A stretch of DNA of 64,000 nucleotides, taken from NCBI RefSeq assembly GCF_001540865.1, contig NC_033633.1:1509130-1573129 (forward strand). The letters are read 5' to 3'. A program made the translations under genes and the position numbers. Below, piece by piece: positions 12,425 through 25,379 of this stretch. Numbering within the stretch: position 1 is the first letter of the stretch; the number at the start of each line of letters is the position of its first letter. Origin of the DNA: Ananas comosus. Taxonomy: Eukaryota > Streptophyta > Magnoliopsida > Poales > Bromeliaceae. The notes under the pieces are model-generated. The model worked only from the letters and a program-made list of their open reading frames with translations, did no database searches and was not told the origin of the DNA.

Positions 12425-14583
12425 TATTTTACCATCCAAAAGCTCTCCTTTCCCGCTTTTTCCTCCACAAAGAGAACCCAAATCTCAAAGAACCAGAGAA
12501 TGTGTATGGAAAGCCAAAAAAGTCAGAAAAAGGTGGGATTTTGCGGTTCCAGTACGCGGAATTAGGACCAGGTTTTCTCTCCTCTTTGTTTTTTTTTTGG
12601 GCGATGTGAAAGGAATAATTTTCTAAAATGGAAATTTACTCCTTCCTAAAGTGTTTGATACAGCACATCTCTACTACCTTGTTTGATGGGGCTTCTGCTA
12701 CTCTCTTTCTCAGAAGCAGGGGTGGTGGGCTTTTTGCTTAACCTGATTGATTGGTTCCTGTGCGTACTGTGGCTCTTGAATGGGACTTTGACCCACTTTT
12801 AAAATCATTGAGTACATAAGATTAAGGAGCAAATAACTTCCCAATAACTTCTAAAAAGGAAAGAAAAAAAAAATACTAGAAGGTTCAGGTTATTTCCTGG
12901 GCTTGGTGCACCACATCAGTAAGTGCACCACTTGGTTCAAAGTTTAGTGGAACTTGGATTATGTTGTTTTTGATGCACTAGATGCAAAACCAAATTGAAC
13001 CTGGATTGATAGGATGTGAATGTAGTTTTGTTTTATATAGGTTTTGCTTTTGTTTAACAAGTAGAGAAGCGGCTTCTTCTATACTTAAGATATTTCAGTA
13101 TTTGATATGAACAACAACTTAAATTTTTAGAAAAAATCGACCATTTCATATAATTAAGTATAATGCATTTGAAAGAGATTATATTCATCAATGATAAGAT
13201 GTATTCACGCAATTTAATTTGGACAGTGAAGGTGCAATCTGCTATTGATGAGTACTAGGGTCATCTCATGACTTATGTGCATAAATGTTTTTGTAAGGTA
13301 CACAATATTGTACCTAATAACCTTTCCTGTAAATTAAATGGGGAGTAAATTATTTAACTTTTTTACGTGCATATACTTTCTTACATATTAAGATGATCTT
13401 GTCAACGATGTAAGGTAGAATCGACTGTAACTATTATAAATGGCCATCTAATGTTAAAGTTTCAACTTATCTTATTTTAATGAATATAAAATATCTATTA
13501 TAATTTTTTTGAATCATATAACAAAGAACAGAATACTCAAACACTTCATTCTATATTAAAAAAATTTGATTATTTAGACATGACATATTATATGCATCGT
13601 AAGCCACACAGTTATATATCCGTGGACACCAATTCCATCTACGCACTTTCAAATATAAAAGGTCATGTGAGTTTACATTAAAATGTGAGATAGAATAAAT
13701 GGATAATGCACCGGGGGTTTATCGGTGACATGGTGGACCAAGTTCAACCATTTTTTAACGAATTTAATGGTGCATGAATGATGAATTTAATAGCTGTCCA
13801 CAATAGGACAGCAAATTAACTTGTGCCATTCATTCCGTTTGCCAAAAAATTCGTGCAACTTTAACTACAAAATCCCCGTATGGTTATGTGCACGAATCAA
13901 GGTTTAAATGTGGCCTCGCCCTTTATTTATTTTGAAGATGGTAAAGTACATCAATGTTGTAATTAATTAGATGTAACCTTCGTATATTTTATTTTTCGCT
14001 AGTGGTGTGTGGACCCATAAAGCCATCTTTGTAGTACATATACATATACATGTACATATAAACATATAAAGATGAAAATAAACCATAGAGATGATGTTTA
14101 TAGAAAGATAATTAAGTGCCCCCTCAAATAAATATTGTCCATAATAATATCTAGCCTTTTTTTAAAAAAAAAATTTCTATTATTTTTCTTCCATTAAAAA
14201 ATATATTTTTTCTTCGAATAATCTATTTTATTGGTACATTCCTTTGAGTCTAATAGTTTGATGGTATCATCACTATTTATAGAAGCTTGTAGATATCCAT
14301 TGCTCCGAGTTATGAAATCAGAGTTAAAATTTCACTTTTAGTAGAAGCGTGCATGCGTTATATAATGATATCTTTAAAGAAAATAGAAAATAGTTTTACG
14401 ATAGAAATCATTTTGAATTATTGGCATTAATATAGTTTATGTGAATTTTAGTTTGATAAAACATACCAATTTTCATTTAGAAACTTGAAATTTTCAAAAT
14501 TGGAACTTCAACCTCAAAATCAAGAAACTTTTGAGAGAGTTAATCATAAATAATAATCATTAGCTTACAAAAAATTTAGATAA

Positions 14584-15019
14584 AGCTCTCTTTCTTGGGG
14601 AGGACCAGTTCATTTTTAAAAGTAATAGCTTACGCGTAAAGCATGAACAAAAAATGTTCTTGAGGATTCAAAAATCCGCAAGTTTGTTCTTTCATTATAC
14701 AAAAGGGGGAGACAAAGTATAATCTTTTTTTTCCCTTTTGTGAGGGAGAAAGAATTCACATTTTTTTAAGCAGTAAATTAGGAGCGATACTTCGTTGAGA
14801 AGCTCTCTTTCTTGGGGAGGATCAGTTCATTTTTAAAAGTGATAGCTTACGCATAAAGCATGAACAAGAAATGTTCTTAAGGATTCAAAAATCCACAAAT
14901 TTGTACATTCATTATATCCAAGGGGGAGACAAAGTATAATCCTTTTTCCCTTTTTCGTAAGGGAGAAAGAATTCATATTTTTTTTTAAGCAGTAAAATAG
15001 GAGCGATACTTTGTTGAGA
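14584..15019. repeat. direct tandem duplication, two units of about 217-219 bp
   Basis: Unit 1 (14584-14800) and unit 2 (14801-15019) both begin AGCTCTCTTTCTTGGGGAGGA and end with GGAGCGATACTTYGTTGAGA. They share features along their whole length, such as TTCATTTTTAAAAGT, GGGGGAGACAAAGTATAATC and GGGAGAAAGAATTCA. The units differ by scattered substitutions and small indels, so the duplication is not recent. No coding content is visible. Confidence 0.85.
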
Positions 15020-17407
15020 AGTTTCTCAATGAGATCTCGCTACCATGCAATACATCATTACACTCGGATCTTATAATTTTGCTTCAATCTTTTTTTTTTT
15101 TTTTTGCTCTCAATCTGAATACTGTATTAGGCATGGGACAGAATAAGGTACTACTCATTCAATTTTTTTTTCATAGGATTCTTAACTACCTAAAACTAAT
15201 TAGGTTTAGGTTGAACTTAGTTGAGAGATTAAGAAGGTTTTTTTTTTTATATTTGAGAAGATAAGGGAGTTTTGTTTCCATTAATAAGAGGAAGCATAAA
15301 TTGTTGAACAATTCCATCTCTTAGTTTGCTTAAGAAGAAACTTTCAATCTTAAATTTGACCCGTATTAGCAATAACTAAACGGCATTCACTTTCCCTGAC
15401 ACTTTCCTTTTTAGTTAATTAGTTATTGGAACCTTTGGACTATAGTACTATACTCATTAATATATATTTAATTAGTAGTTGTATCATGATGTATACCTTG
15501 GCATTTGGATCATCATCATCATAAAAAGAAAAAAGAAAAAGTCAAGCTTGTGATCTAAGCACAATGCACACTTTCATATATGTAATCTACATATATTCAT
15601 AATTTTTTATATGGAATGGGAAACTTAATGATGGTTGTTATCATGTGGATGGCCAACATAATTATGTAAATAACAAAAACGGCCATGTGGGGGACTAAGC
15701 TTTATAACTCATACATGTGTATTTTTTTATTTACTTTCATTTTAATTAGTCCAAAATAAGATAAGATTTGAATGAGTCCAATTACTGGGGCGGTGGATCT
15801 TTCGGTGAGCCCCCAAGCTTTGGGATGGGAGAAGCTTTGAGCACTTCAGCATTGGACGGAAAGGAAAGGAAGAAAAGTTCTGTTATAAACAATAATGTAC
15901 AAAAACTAAAAATATGCAAGAATCATAATTGTGTAATTGTCTTATCCCTCCTTAATTAGTTTCAGAGTAACAACAATTAGATAGATAACAACATTGTATT
16001 TTTTAATAATTGTATAATTATTGACATTTCCTTTTGTTTTATTGAAAAATTGTTAGGATTTTTATCAACATTGACACACTAGCTATAGTTAGCAAATAGC
16101 TCGGTAGTGCGTGTCCCATTAATGAAAATTGTAAATTATTTGTGAACTTTTTTAAATATCTAGTTACAAAAAATTTTGACTATATGGATGTAAATAAGAG
16201 TTAGATTAAGATAATATATATTTCTTGAGTTGGTAAGATCCAATTTAATAATTTTTTTTGAACAGTGGTATCCTATGTGAGAACTTAAAACTAAATAGGA
16301 CCTGGTTTACAAGTATTATATTCTCATCAATTTGACTTGGTTTTAAATTTAAATGAAAGAAAAAAAATAAAAGATGTTTACTAAATTTCGAAAAAAAAAA
16401 ATTGAAATATTAAAGGCAATTTGTGTACTTATCTAATGTTCTTTAATTTTAGCTTTTTCTTAGTAGTTAAGCTTAAATTATTTTGAATTGACAAATCCTC
16501 GCGTAACCGGAAAAAAATTTTCTCCAAAATTTTGCATTCTAACTATAAAATAAATTTAATTTACTACTGTTGCTCTTAATTAAGTAAATAGTGTTTTGTG
16601 AATTTTGTGAAACAAGTAAAAAAGGAGAACGCAAAATGTACTTATTTTCTCTATATATGTTTCTCTAATTCACCCTCGAAGGGAGAAGACAAAACACCTT
16701 AAGTTTTGATACTATATTAAAAGATTTTTTTCAATTCAATTTAACAACATTATTTCTAACATATGTAGATGTTTTTTTACATAAATCAAGGGAGAGAAAC
16801 ATCCAAAAATAAGATAAAATAGCAAGATCCAACTGAGAAAACTAACGTACGTCCAAAACTACGACCATACACCAACTCGCGGGGCCACGAAAGAAAAATT
16901 ATGTCCTGGACCAGGTCCACCAATAAAATAACTTTTAAATTAAAAAAACACTGAAATATATATATGATGAGGCAGTGATGGAAACCAAAAAAAAAAAAAA
17001 AGATGACATGAAGTGTAGATATTAGTAAGAGTATGTTTTGTGTAACAAATATTTTGCATATAATATTTATTTATTAAATCGGCTGTGTGGTCTAAGATTT
17101 ATGGTCTAAGATTTACGTGATTATACTTAACGTACAACTGTGCCAATTCTTATGTGGTTGATTAGGTACAGGCAAAATAATTTATTTTCTATAAAGTCCA
17201 ATAACGTACATATGTATATAGCCCACCACCTCATGTCGAACGGTCCCTAATAACTAAATTATAGTACTGGGGACCAGAACTAAACGGCCCGACCATGTGA
17301 TGGTGAATCATATCATTCGTCTTAATTTATCGCATTTCTCTCACCATCATTATCGTGTGATATGATGACACGATGCTTATCTCTCAAACAACTTATCTCT
17401 CTCCATA

Positions 17408-17408
17408 N
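17408..17408. other. single ambiguous base (N)
   Basis: The N lies exactly where the left part of a MITE is missing: sequence typical of the inner right arm begins right after it. It probably marks a join or collapse of inverted-repeat sequence in the assembly. Confidence 0.6.
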
Positions 17409-17660
17409 CAATTGATTTGGATATCTTTACACCGTTAAACGAGAAAACGTCTCTTATCCACCATTAAAATTACAAATTTTGAAACCCTTTGATCATTAGG
17501 CAAATGATGTCGAAAAGATTTAAAATTTGATTTCTAAACACTTCAAGTGGTATAGATCATGTTCAATGGAGCCGATCGTCAATTTGGAAGCTCTATCATC
17601 GAAAACAATTCGATAGTAAAACGCCCCGTTTACTATCGAGAGTATTCTAGCTCAACTCTA
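17409..17660. mobile_element. partial type-A MITE (right half), next to (TA)n
   Basis: Only the right half is present. It includes the conserved arm GGAGCCGATCGTCAATTTGG followed by AGCTCTATCATCGAAAACAA, a subterminal CGATAGTAAAACGCCCCGTTTACTATCG hairpin (described by its arms CGATAGTAAA and TTTACTATCG), and the end TTCTAGCTCAACTCTA running into (TA)n. The left half is lost at the N at 17408. Confidence 0.65.
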
Positions 17661-17810
17661 TATATATATATATATATATATATTCTAATAAATTATCCAT
17701 ACGGGAGTTCCTAAGAAGCAACAAATAATCAAAATTGTATGTAAATTTACGCTAAAAATAGAAATAAAAAAATTAAAACAATAATAAAATTAGAAAAAGT
17801 ACACTTGAGA

Positions 17811-17882
17811 TGCGTTTGCCGGGAGTCGAACCCGGGTCTATTGCTTGGAAGGCAATTATCCTAACCGTTGGACTACAAACGC
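17811..17882 (-). tRNA. trnG-UCC: tRNA-Gly (anticodon UCC)
   Basis: The 72-nt minus-strand sequence folds as a full cloverleaf. The acceptor stem is GCGTTTG/CAAACGC with discriminator A. The anticodon arm is ATTGC-CTTCCAA-GCAAT, giving anticodon TCC, which reads GGA/GGG glycine codons. The T-arm contains GGTTCGACTCC (box B) and the D-arm carries box A (TAGTCCAACGG). There is no intron, and CCA is not encoded, as expected for a nuclear gene. An AT-rich flank follows the 3' end. The acceptor stem is fully paired, including the T-A pair in the middle. Confidence 0.95.
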
Positions 17883-18063
17883 TTTACATTGCTAATTGCT
17901 TATCTTTTTTATAAAGTTGTAAATATTCTTTGATAGTGTTCATTAATTGGTTCGATATGTATTGATAACCTATCTATAAAAACATTATTATCAAAATCTG
18001 ATGCTCTTTTTTTTTTTTTTTTGAAAAAAATGGCCTTCACTTGTTTTTTTTGAATTCGGCGAA

Positions 18064-18300
18064 TCAAATAATCTCAGCATGGGACCCGTGCTCGCAGAAG
18101 TTGGTCGAAGTAGGCACGGTTTCGACACTTGCCAAATATTTTTCAGCAGTACGCTGCTCATTTTCCGTGTTTTCCATGCTCCGAAGGCTTGCTATTGGCT
18201 TTTGCAAGGATCTAAAACTGTCCAAGTTGAGCAGCAAATTTGAATTTGATTTACCGGGCATGATAGGATCCGGAGCAGGGTGCTATAAATAAACTTTTTA
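18064..18300 (-). other. unidentified exon-like fragment
   Basis: On the minus strand an open frame of about 65 codons reads like conserved coding sequence: polar and acidic in the middle (SMENTENEQRTAEKYL), then TNFCEHGSHAEII and a stop. There is no recognisable domain, no clear partner exon between the tRNA and the E1 gene, and no promoter. It may be a captured or decayed exon of another gene. I do not recognise the product. Confidence 0.25.
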
Positions 18301-18788
18301 AACGTGCCACGGTACGGATGTTGTAGTTTGGAACATAACCGAGGAATTGGAACACGATACTTCTTTGTTACTAGCAACAGAGAATAAAAATGTGCAGAGA
18401 AAAATTTCACAGATGAAAGCTAACTTCCTTTGAAAACTCAAATATCATATGAAAAAAAAAAAGCTCCGATATTCTATTTTTTTTTAAAAAAATGACCAGG
18501 TGAGTACTTAGTTCCAGTAAGTTCCAGCATGTGCTCCCAGCTTCGAATAACAAAGCATGTAGAAATCCTAGGGAAAAAACAACTGCATAATAGTATATTT
18601 ATGCCATAGGATGCAAGTGTAAATCCAAATGACACGGCTACAAAGAAAGTTGCGCGCGGAGAAATTCGTAAATTTTAACAGCATTATGCCCTTTATGGGG
18701 GCACGAGACCAACTCCAAAGCAAACCAGGTTACGGTAACGGATGACATATTTATGACATTTTCCTTTCAATAGGCATGAATCTAGAAT

Positions 18789-21700
18789 TTACCGGAAGTA
18801 AATGGAAACTAGCGGAATATCGATGTCGTTGTCCTCATCATCCTCGCACGCCACCACGACGTCCAGGTGGCGACGGTACGAGGGCACGTCCACCTTTGCG
18901 ACCTCCTTCGCCACGTCGACCACCTTCTTATCCAGCCGGTCCTTGTGCCTGGGGAACATGCTGTTGTAAAGCAAAGACGTGCCGCAGGAGATACTGTAAG
19001 CATGCAGCCCTTTTTGCTTCAGCCATTCGAGAAGCTCCCTGAGGGTGATGTTGCCGTGTATGGTCCAGCGGTCCCACACCGTCCAGCTCATGTCCCGGTG
19101 CTTGATCGTCTTGGGCGGGACCGGCTCGGCCATGGAAAAGAGAGGGAGCGCTAGGTTGGCAAACGTGTTGCGGTAGTCCTCGAGCTTGTGCCCGCCAGCG
19201 AGGATCTTGTAGAGCTCGAGGCAGACGAGGCCGGTGGCCATGGCGGTGGAGGTGGCAATGGCAGGGATGATCCGCCCAGCGATGAACTTGGCCTTCAGCT
19301 TGTCGACTTCCGGGATGCTGTAGTTTCTCGCGCGCATGTTGGCGAGCCCAGCTATAAAGTCCATGTGGTAGTTTGTATCGTCATCCTATTCCAGAGAACA
19401 AAATGATAAGCTTCAGTTAACATTATAGAACTGGTCCGTAATTTCTGTGGTCAAAACCTGATTTAGAAGAAATTAATTCATAGGCTGGTTGGTTTAACAC
19501 TTTATCGTGTACATGCCTGCTCAACATTTTTATGAGAAATAAAATTGTAAATTCATCAAAACCAACATCCAAAAGAAAAAGACCACAAAAGCAACCTACA
19601 CTAGTAAACAAACATTGCAACCGAAGTACAAAATCTAACATATACGGTAGAACACATACCTTCTCAAACTGTATAGGCTTCATCCTAAATCCTGGGGGCA
19701 ACTTCTTGGCGCAGTCTTCCAACCTCGCGATGAGATTTTCGATCATGGCAGTATCATCAATGGAGGCAGTCGAGAGGCTAGTGGCTTTCTCATCTGTTAC
19801 AATTTTAACTCCCTGCTTCGGCTGGAACTCAGGGACAAGTACCTTATCGACAGCAGCAGCAAACTTCTTTGGGTTCTTGGCCCAGTCTGGAATGGGAATT
19901 CCAAACACATCCGCCCTCAATATAGAACCAGCCAATATAAAGTTGAGGTGGCTCGGGTCACTAGATGCGAATTGCAACGGTCGTGGAAAACGTTTAGGAG
20001 CAGACCAGAATGGAGCTCCTGAGCTGGTGATAGAGTCTTCTGGGAAAGTGAATGTCAGCTGCTTCACACGATTAGAGAAGTAATCCTCAAACCTGAGAAA
20101 CCAAGACCCTGTGTTAGTAGCAAGTAGTGAAAAGGAGAACAAAGGAAAAAAAAAATGGAGTTGCACGTGAGCATCAAGAATAAAAAAAAGAACATGTGCC
20201 ACGCATTATACCCTGGAAATCCAGCAATAATGACAGGTTAATCTGGATGGCTAGACCCAATAGTAACCCAATATGCGACAATATTGTGATGTATGACTCC
20301 GAACTTCTTCTCTTCAATAAATTAGTCCCTGAACTTTCGTACACATGGCAATTTCATCCCTAAACCTCAAAAGAAATAAATATCTAAACCTTTGCCATAA
20401 AATCGCCATTTTACCCTCTACTGAAAAAATTTCCTTATTTTAAGTCTACTTGAAGGGACGTTTAAAAGGTTATCTTACAGGACAAAGTCACTTTTTGCAC
20501 GCTAACAATGGAAGGGACCCAATTGCAACATTAAAGAAAGTTCAGGGACTAGCTAGCAATATCAGGAACAGGGACTGGATACATTTTACCCTAATACCAA
20601 TACATGTTATAGGAACATATTTACTCCATGACAATGATATGGCACTCTACTACAGTGCTTCCTGCACAAATATAGGAGGAATATGGCAAATGATCAAAAA
20701 GTGATTAAACAGCTATGAAGAATAACCCGACAAAGACAGATCAACAGAAATAAAGCAAAAGAATAAGCAAAACTTAACTGATGAAATGTTCAAATTCACA
20801 AGTAAATGAACTGGAACTTCAGCCAAAGATGGAAAAAAGATTCAGATGGTTTAGTATAGAGATGGAGAAAGGGTTTTGAACTTTACTTTAGCCGTGCCCA
20901 GGTGATACAATCCTGGAAAGTCTCGCATCTATCTTTATCAAGGCATTCCAAAACACGTTCAAGTTGATCCCTAGCCTGGGCATCCCCTGCGTTTCTCATT
21001 GCAGCAGCATATGCACTCGGGTTGGATAGGAAAGTATTTACTTCAGTTGGTGTCTTCTCTAGGAGACCCTCAAACTCGGATCTCGCCCATGTTAAGCAGT
21101 GATCAATATTATGCGGGAAAGAGTGAACAGTGCACATAGGTGCCTGCTTCTCCGGTGGATCTCTTGAGGCTCCATAATTCTCCGTCAAGTGAGGAATCAC
21201 CATCTGTGTGTTACACTTCGCACCCAGAGTTCCAGATTCCAAAAGAGGCTTTTGGAAATATAAGCACCGAGAATCGATGTACATTCTAGCAGTCACATTG
21301 TCAAGTGCATTTATAACAGCATCCAAGCTCTCCCAGAAGGCATCATCAAATATATTTTCTGTTTCTGGGCTTGCTCGGTTTTGAAGAGCCTCGATGTGGA
21401 GGTTAGGGTTGATCGACAAAGCAGCGGCAGCAGCCACAGTGGATTTAGCCTGCCCGATATTCCAGTCACGGAAGAGAAATTGACGGCTAAGATTGCTCTT
21501 TTCAATAACATCGTCATCTGTTATGGTTAGCTTTCCCTTTTGACTGCAGCAAACACCCATTAGCGCTAGGTTTTTCAAAAACTCGCATCCGAGAGCACCA
21601 GAGCCAACCATGAATATTTTGGCCTCTTCCAGTTTCTTTTGCAGCTTAGATCCAAATACTGAGATTTGGGCATCATATCGGCTGTTCAGCAGCTTCACGT

Positions 21701-24700
21701 CACTAGGCTCTAATGGTTCAGTAGGAAGTGATTCAATAGAATCAAAGTAAAAGAACTGCATAAATATAAATGAAATACACGTAAGAAATACTGTAGACAA
21801 GCAACAAAGCATATGCACCATGCCGATAACTCTAAACTATTACCTGGAAAAGCGGATGAAATTTTCCTGAACAGGCTTTAACAACCTCTTGCCCCACAAT
21901 ACCACCAAACATTGCAGCCATAGGATTCAAAACTGCCTTTGAACCACTTGCAAAATGGTGCAGAAGCTTCTTATCAATCTCTTCCAGCTTACCTTCACCC
22001 ATTGTTTCATTGATACTGGCAACCAAATCTATCAGCTTTTGAGCATCATCCTCAGAACCAGCAGTAGGAAAACGTCCCAAATCATTTCTAAACTTATCCA
22101 ACGCTTGGAAAGCCAAATGCAGAAGAGGCGTGCGGTCGAACTTGGAGAAGTCGCTTAAAAGGAACTCCCCTGGGTCCCTAATAGCATCCTTTAAGGGTTT
22201 GAAGTGCAAAATTTTAGGTGGCTTTACTTGTGTAACTATTCCGCCTCTCTCATAAGCGCCAAACTTTGTTGTGTCTTCCTCAAGCATAAATGAATATGGT
22301 CTAGCATTCTTAATTTTTCGTGGCTTTCCATCGTTCAGCTCTGTCATTCCCTGGACTTCAGAAAAGACGACCAAATCCCCGTCCTGGAACTCAAGCCGCT
22401 CATCATCAACACATGAGACAAGAGCAGGATTGTCGTTGTTGATGGATGCGATGATGCCTGTGTGCGGTTCCTCGCCATCCACATCTACGACAGTGAATTC
22501 AGAACCAAAGTCACAGAATATACTGCCAAAAAGGCCTCGAATTTCAGTTTTGATGAAGGCAATTGGCGGTTGGTGATTGTGACAGTAATCATCATACTCG
22601 ATTGCCTTCTCTAATGCAATATCAGTAAAGACTACAGCCTGAAAATCCAAAATCACATAAATTGAGACATACTGAAAAAAGATCATATGTGTACTAAAAC
22701 AAGAAGAAACAGAACAGCAAAACACAAGAAACAGTTATCAGGATGCTTGAATGACAAGGTACAAGACCTCTCCATACTGTTCAAACACAGGAGACAATAA
22801 TTCATGTAAAGTCATAGCAGACTGCATACGTCATCTTTCAGGCAGAAAACAAGAATTCCGGATAGCAAACAAACAGAAGAAAAATGAGAAAAAGGGGAAC
22901 AAACAATGCTTAACATTCACATGAATCAACTTATATAAGAAAACAAGCTCAACAACAAAAAGTGCAAACGTAGCCCTGAAGAACTACTACCATCCAGTGT
23001 TTACTTCAGGCAGAGTCTTTTGATTAACTCCCAACTATCATGGCCTATGCACAAACCGTAGAAAAGAGAAATGACTGCAGAATAATTTGACGGTACATTG
23101 TCAACACTAGGAAGAATTTCAGAAAATTAGAGATAAAAATAAAACCAATATAGACACTAGACTGTTAAAGAGATAATTTAGCAACACCAACTTTCACTTG
23201 TTGAGAAAAACTCATAGAGCTTTACAGCATGAGCTATAAGCTTAATGACTCATATTGTTTACATTGTGACGGGATCAACTCATCATTACCACGGTTGAAT
23301 GTTACATGCCCACTAAACCAAGTAAACTTCAAAACATTTACAACTTGACAGTAATACTTTTCAAAAGTTCGGGTACGTTCTCCACAGTAATCAACATAAT
23401 ACAACCTTATGACAAATTATCATACCACAACCAAGACCAAGCTAACAAAACCAGATAATACAAAGTTAACTAGCAATACTTATTCCATGCAACCTACCAA
23501 TCACAGGCGTAAATAACATGCTATTCAAGATATAATCAATCATTTAAAACTGAAGATAATATGCCAAATATGGACTAATATATAGATATAGCCTAGAACT
23601 GGATAATTGTCCATATTTACAGGGATAACATGCTTCTACTGATATCAAAATACCAAAGATTAGCATGACCTGTACAAGAATGGGCAATCTGTGAGAGGGT
23701 GGTTAATATTTAAATACGTGCACGGTAGATTGCAGCCAATAAAGCACAATTATAAATAAGAATAGCAGAAAAAACAACTAAGTAGACCAGATTGTGTGAG
23801 AGGTAGTCGATGTTTAAGTATATGCAAGGCAGATTGCAGCTAATAAAGCAAAAGTACAATATAAAAAATAGCAAGATGACAAGTAAGCTATACCGGATTA
23901 TGTGTTACTGTATAAGGGACAAACCTGGAAACTGGAAAGCTGCTCCTTGCTCAAAGGACCGGTAAGAGTAGAAATCAGAACAGCATTGTTGAGCTCTTGT
24001 AGCTTTTGAACACAAGCAAGAGCCCGGTTCTTACCAACATCATCCTCCGAAAAGAAGAAATTGCTCGATAAGTCCCACAGCTCAACATTACCTTCATCAT
24101 GTAGGGTCACAGATTTCACACCTGCAAGAACAAGGTTCTTTGCTGCAAGGACCAAAAACAGTTCAAATTCAGTCAGCAATTTCTTATGATTTAACAACAT
24201 TAAGAAAAACAAAAAGAAAACGTACAAAAGCTAACAGCTCAGAGAGTGAACACAATGTTCACGTGAATTCTGCGACTATAGCCTTAGGCGTACTTTTGAC
24301 ACAAATGCCAGCCTTGTGCATACTACTATCAACAACAGACATAAAAAACTAAACAAGTTCTGCAATCAAATTTATACTTCTGTTCCATAGTGTAAGAGAA
24401 CTAAAGACAGAATCCCCCAGAAATCTACGTGTGGAACTCACAACATGTACAAACTATTATCTCTTCTAAAAATCACAAAGCAAGTTATGGCATCAGCAAT
24501 CAAATAGTTAAGGAAACAGAGAAGAGGATGGAAACTTTACCGATCTCCGCCCCGAGGCCCTGGAGCCCCGAGACGAGGACATTGGAGGCGAAGAGCCGGC
24601 GCATCGTCTCCCTGCCGTACACAGCGAGCTGCCGGCTATGGAGGTCCTCGTCGATCTCCGGCGGGCTGTTCCCGTTAGCGCCGTCGCACTCCATCCCGTT

Positions 24701-24853
24701 CTTCTCCGACGCCATGTCCTCGCCCTCCGATGCCTCTTCCTCCTCCTCCTCCGCCGCCGAAGAGACCGATGCCTTCGCCTTCTTCAGCAACTCTTCTCCC
24801 GCGTCGACCTCTTCCTGAACCTCAGCTCCCGCTCCTCTCTTCTTTGGAAGCAT
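18789..24853 (-). CDS. UBA1: ubiquitin-activating enzyme E1
   Basis: Cytosolic/nuclear E1 that adenylates ubiquitin with ATP, captures it as a thioester and passes it to E2 enzymes. Six coding exons, all phase-consistent: 24853-24541, 24142-23925, 22638-21844, 21755-20887, 20092-19660 and 19385-18789 (1074 aa, a usual plant length). Exon 1 has an acidic, variable N-terminus and then the conserved start of the first adenylation half ([20 protein letters not shown]). Exon 4 holds the ATP-binding GSGALG (about residue 493) and the catalytic cysteine in [13 protein letters not shown] (about residue 650; codon at 21134-21132). Exon 6 carries the C-terminal ubiquitin-fold domain, ending VSIYFR. The start at MLPKKR matches other plant E1s. 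A 5'-UTR intron (25057-24867; donor TTG|GTACGT, acceptor GAGCAG) is likely. No disruptions are seen. Confidence 0.95.
20319..20585. repeat. inverted-repeat element in E1 intron 4
   Basis: The left arm (TTAGTCCCTGAACTTTCGTA...) pairs with the right arm, which ends AAAGTTCAGGGACTAGCTAG. An AATT-GTCCCT-like inner part is also shared. The element sits wholly within the intron between exons 4 and 5. It resembles the arms at 30305-30475 and 57131-57470 and is probably an old non-autonomous foldback element. Confidence 0.5.
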
Positions 24854-25134
24854 ATAGAGCAGCGAGCTGCTCAAAACCCCCACCCCAAGGATCAGAAACA
24901 GCAAAAAAGGGCAAAACGGGGACCGATCGCGATCCAGAGCTACAATCGCGGATAGGATCCCGAAGAGGACGGCGAGCGACAGCCCTAACCCTAGACGTAA
25001 CCCGATCGCCATCAAACCGATCGAGAAAAAGGAGGAATAGATCGAGAGGGGACGTACCAAGGGGATCGTGGAGACGGAGAGCAAGGTATCCTTCTTCGCG
25101 GAGGCGATCGCCTTCGCTTCGATTGGCTTCTCCC

Positions 25135-25158
25135 TAGGGTTTCCTCTTTCTAGGGTTT
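25135..25158 (-). promoter_or_regulatory. two telo-boxes in the E1 leader
   Basis: AAACCCTA occurs twice on the minus strand (25142-25135 and 25158-25151), between the candidate TATA box and the first coding exon. Telo-boxes are common in plant housekeeping genes and fit a constitutively expressed E1. Confidence 0.5.
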
Positions 25159-25265
25159 TGATGCGAGTGAGAGGGAGAGAGAGAGATAAAGCGAGAAGAG
25201 AAATGGGGAGAAGGGAATTGAAGGCCCCTCGATTAGGTCGAGAGCATTTTCGACCTCTTGGGTGG

Positions 25266-25272
25266 ATTTATA
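25266..25272 (-). promoter_or_regulatory. candidate TATA box of the E1 gene
   Basis: TATAAAT on the minus strand lies about 110 bp upstream of the telo-boxes and about 210 bp upstream of the inferred 5'-UTR intron donor. The location is plausible for the core promoter. Confidence 0.45.
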
Positions 25273-25379
25273 GTGGGAGACATGGGGTCGTGCGGAAAAA
25301 GAAGATGGGCTTGGTCCACCACGTCGTCGGTGGACCGCTCCTCCATCCACCGTGGATTGAGTGTACGGTGATAATTATT

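Larger units (their letters stand above)
12482..17810. other. AT-rich intergenic region
   Basis: About 5.3 kb without a convincing gene. The left end should contain the promoter of the receptor-like gene on the minus strand. The stretch contains a tandem duplication (14584-15019) and a partial MITE (17409-17660). Elsewhere it is AT-rich sequence with poly-A/T runs. Confidence 0.6.
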
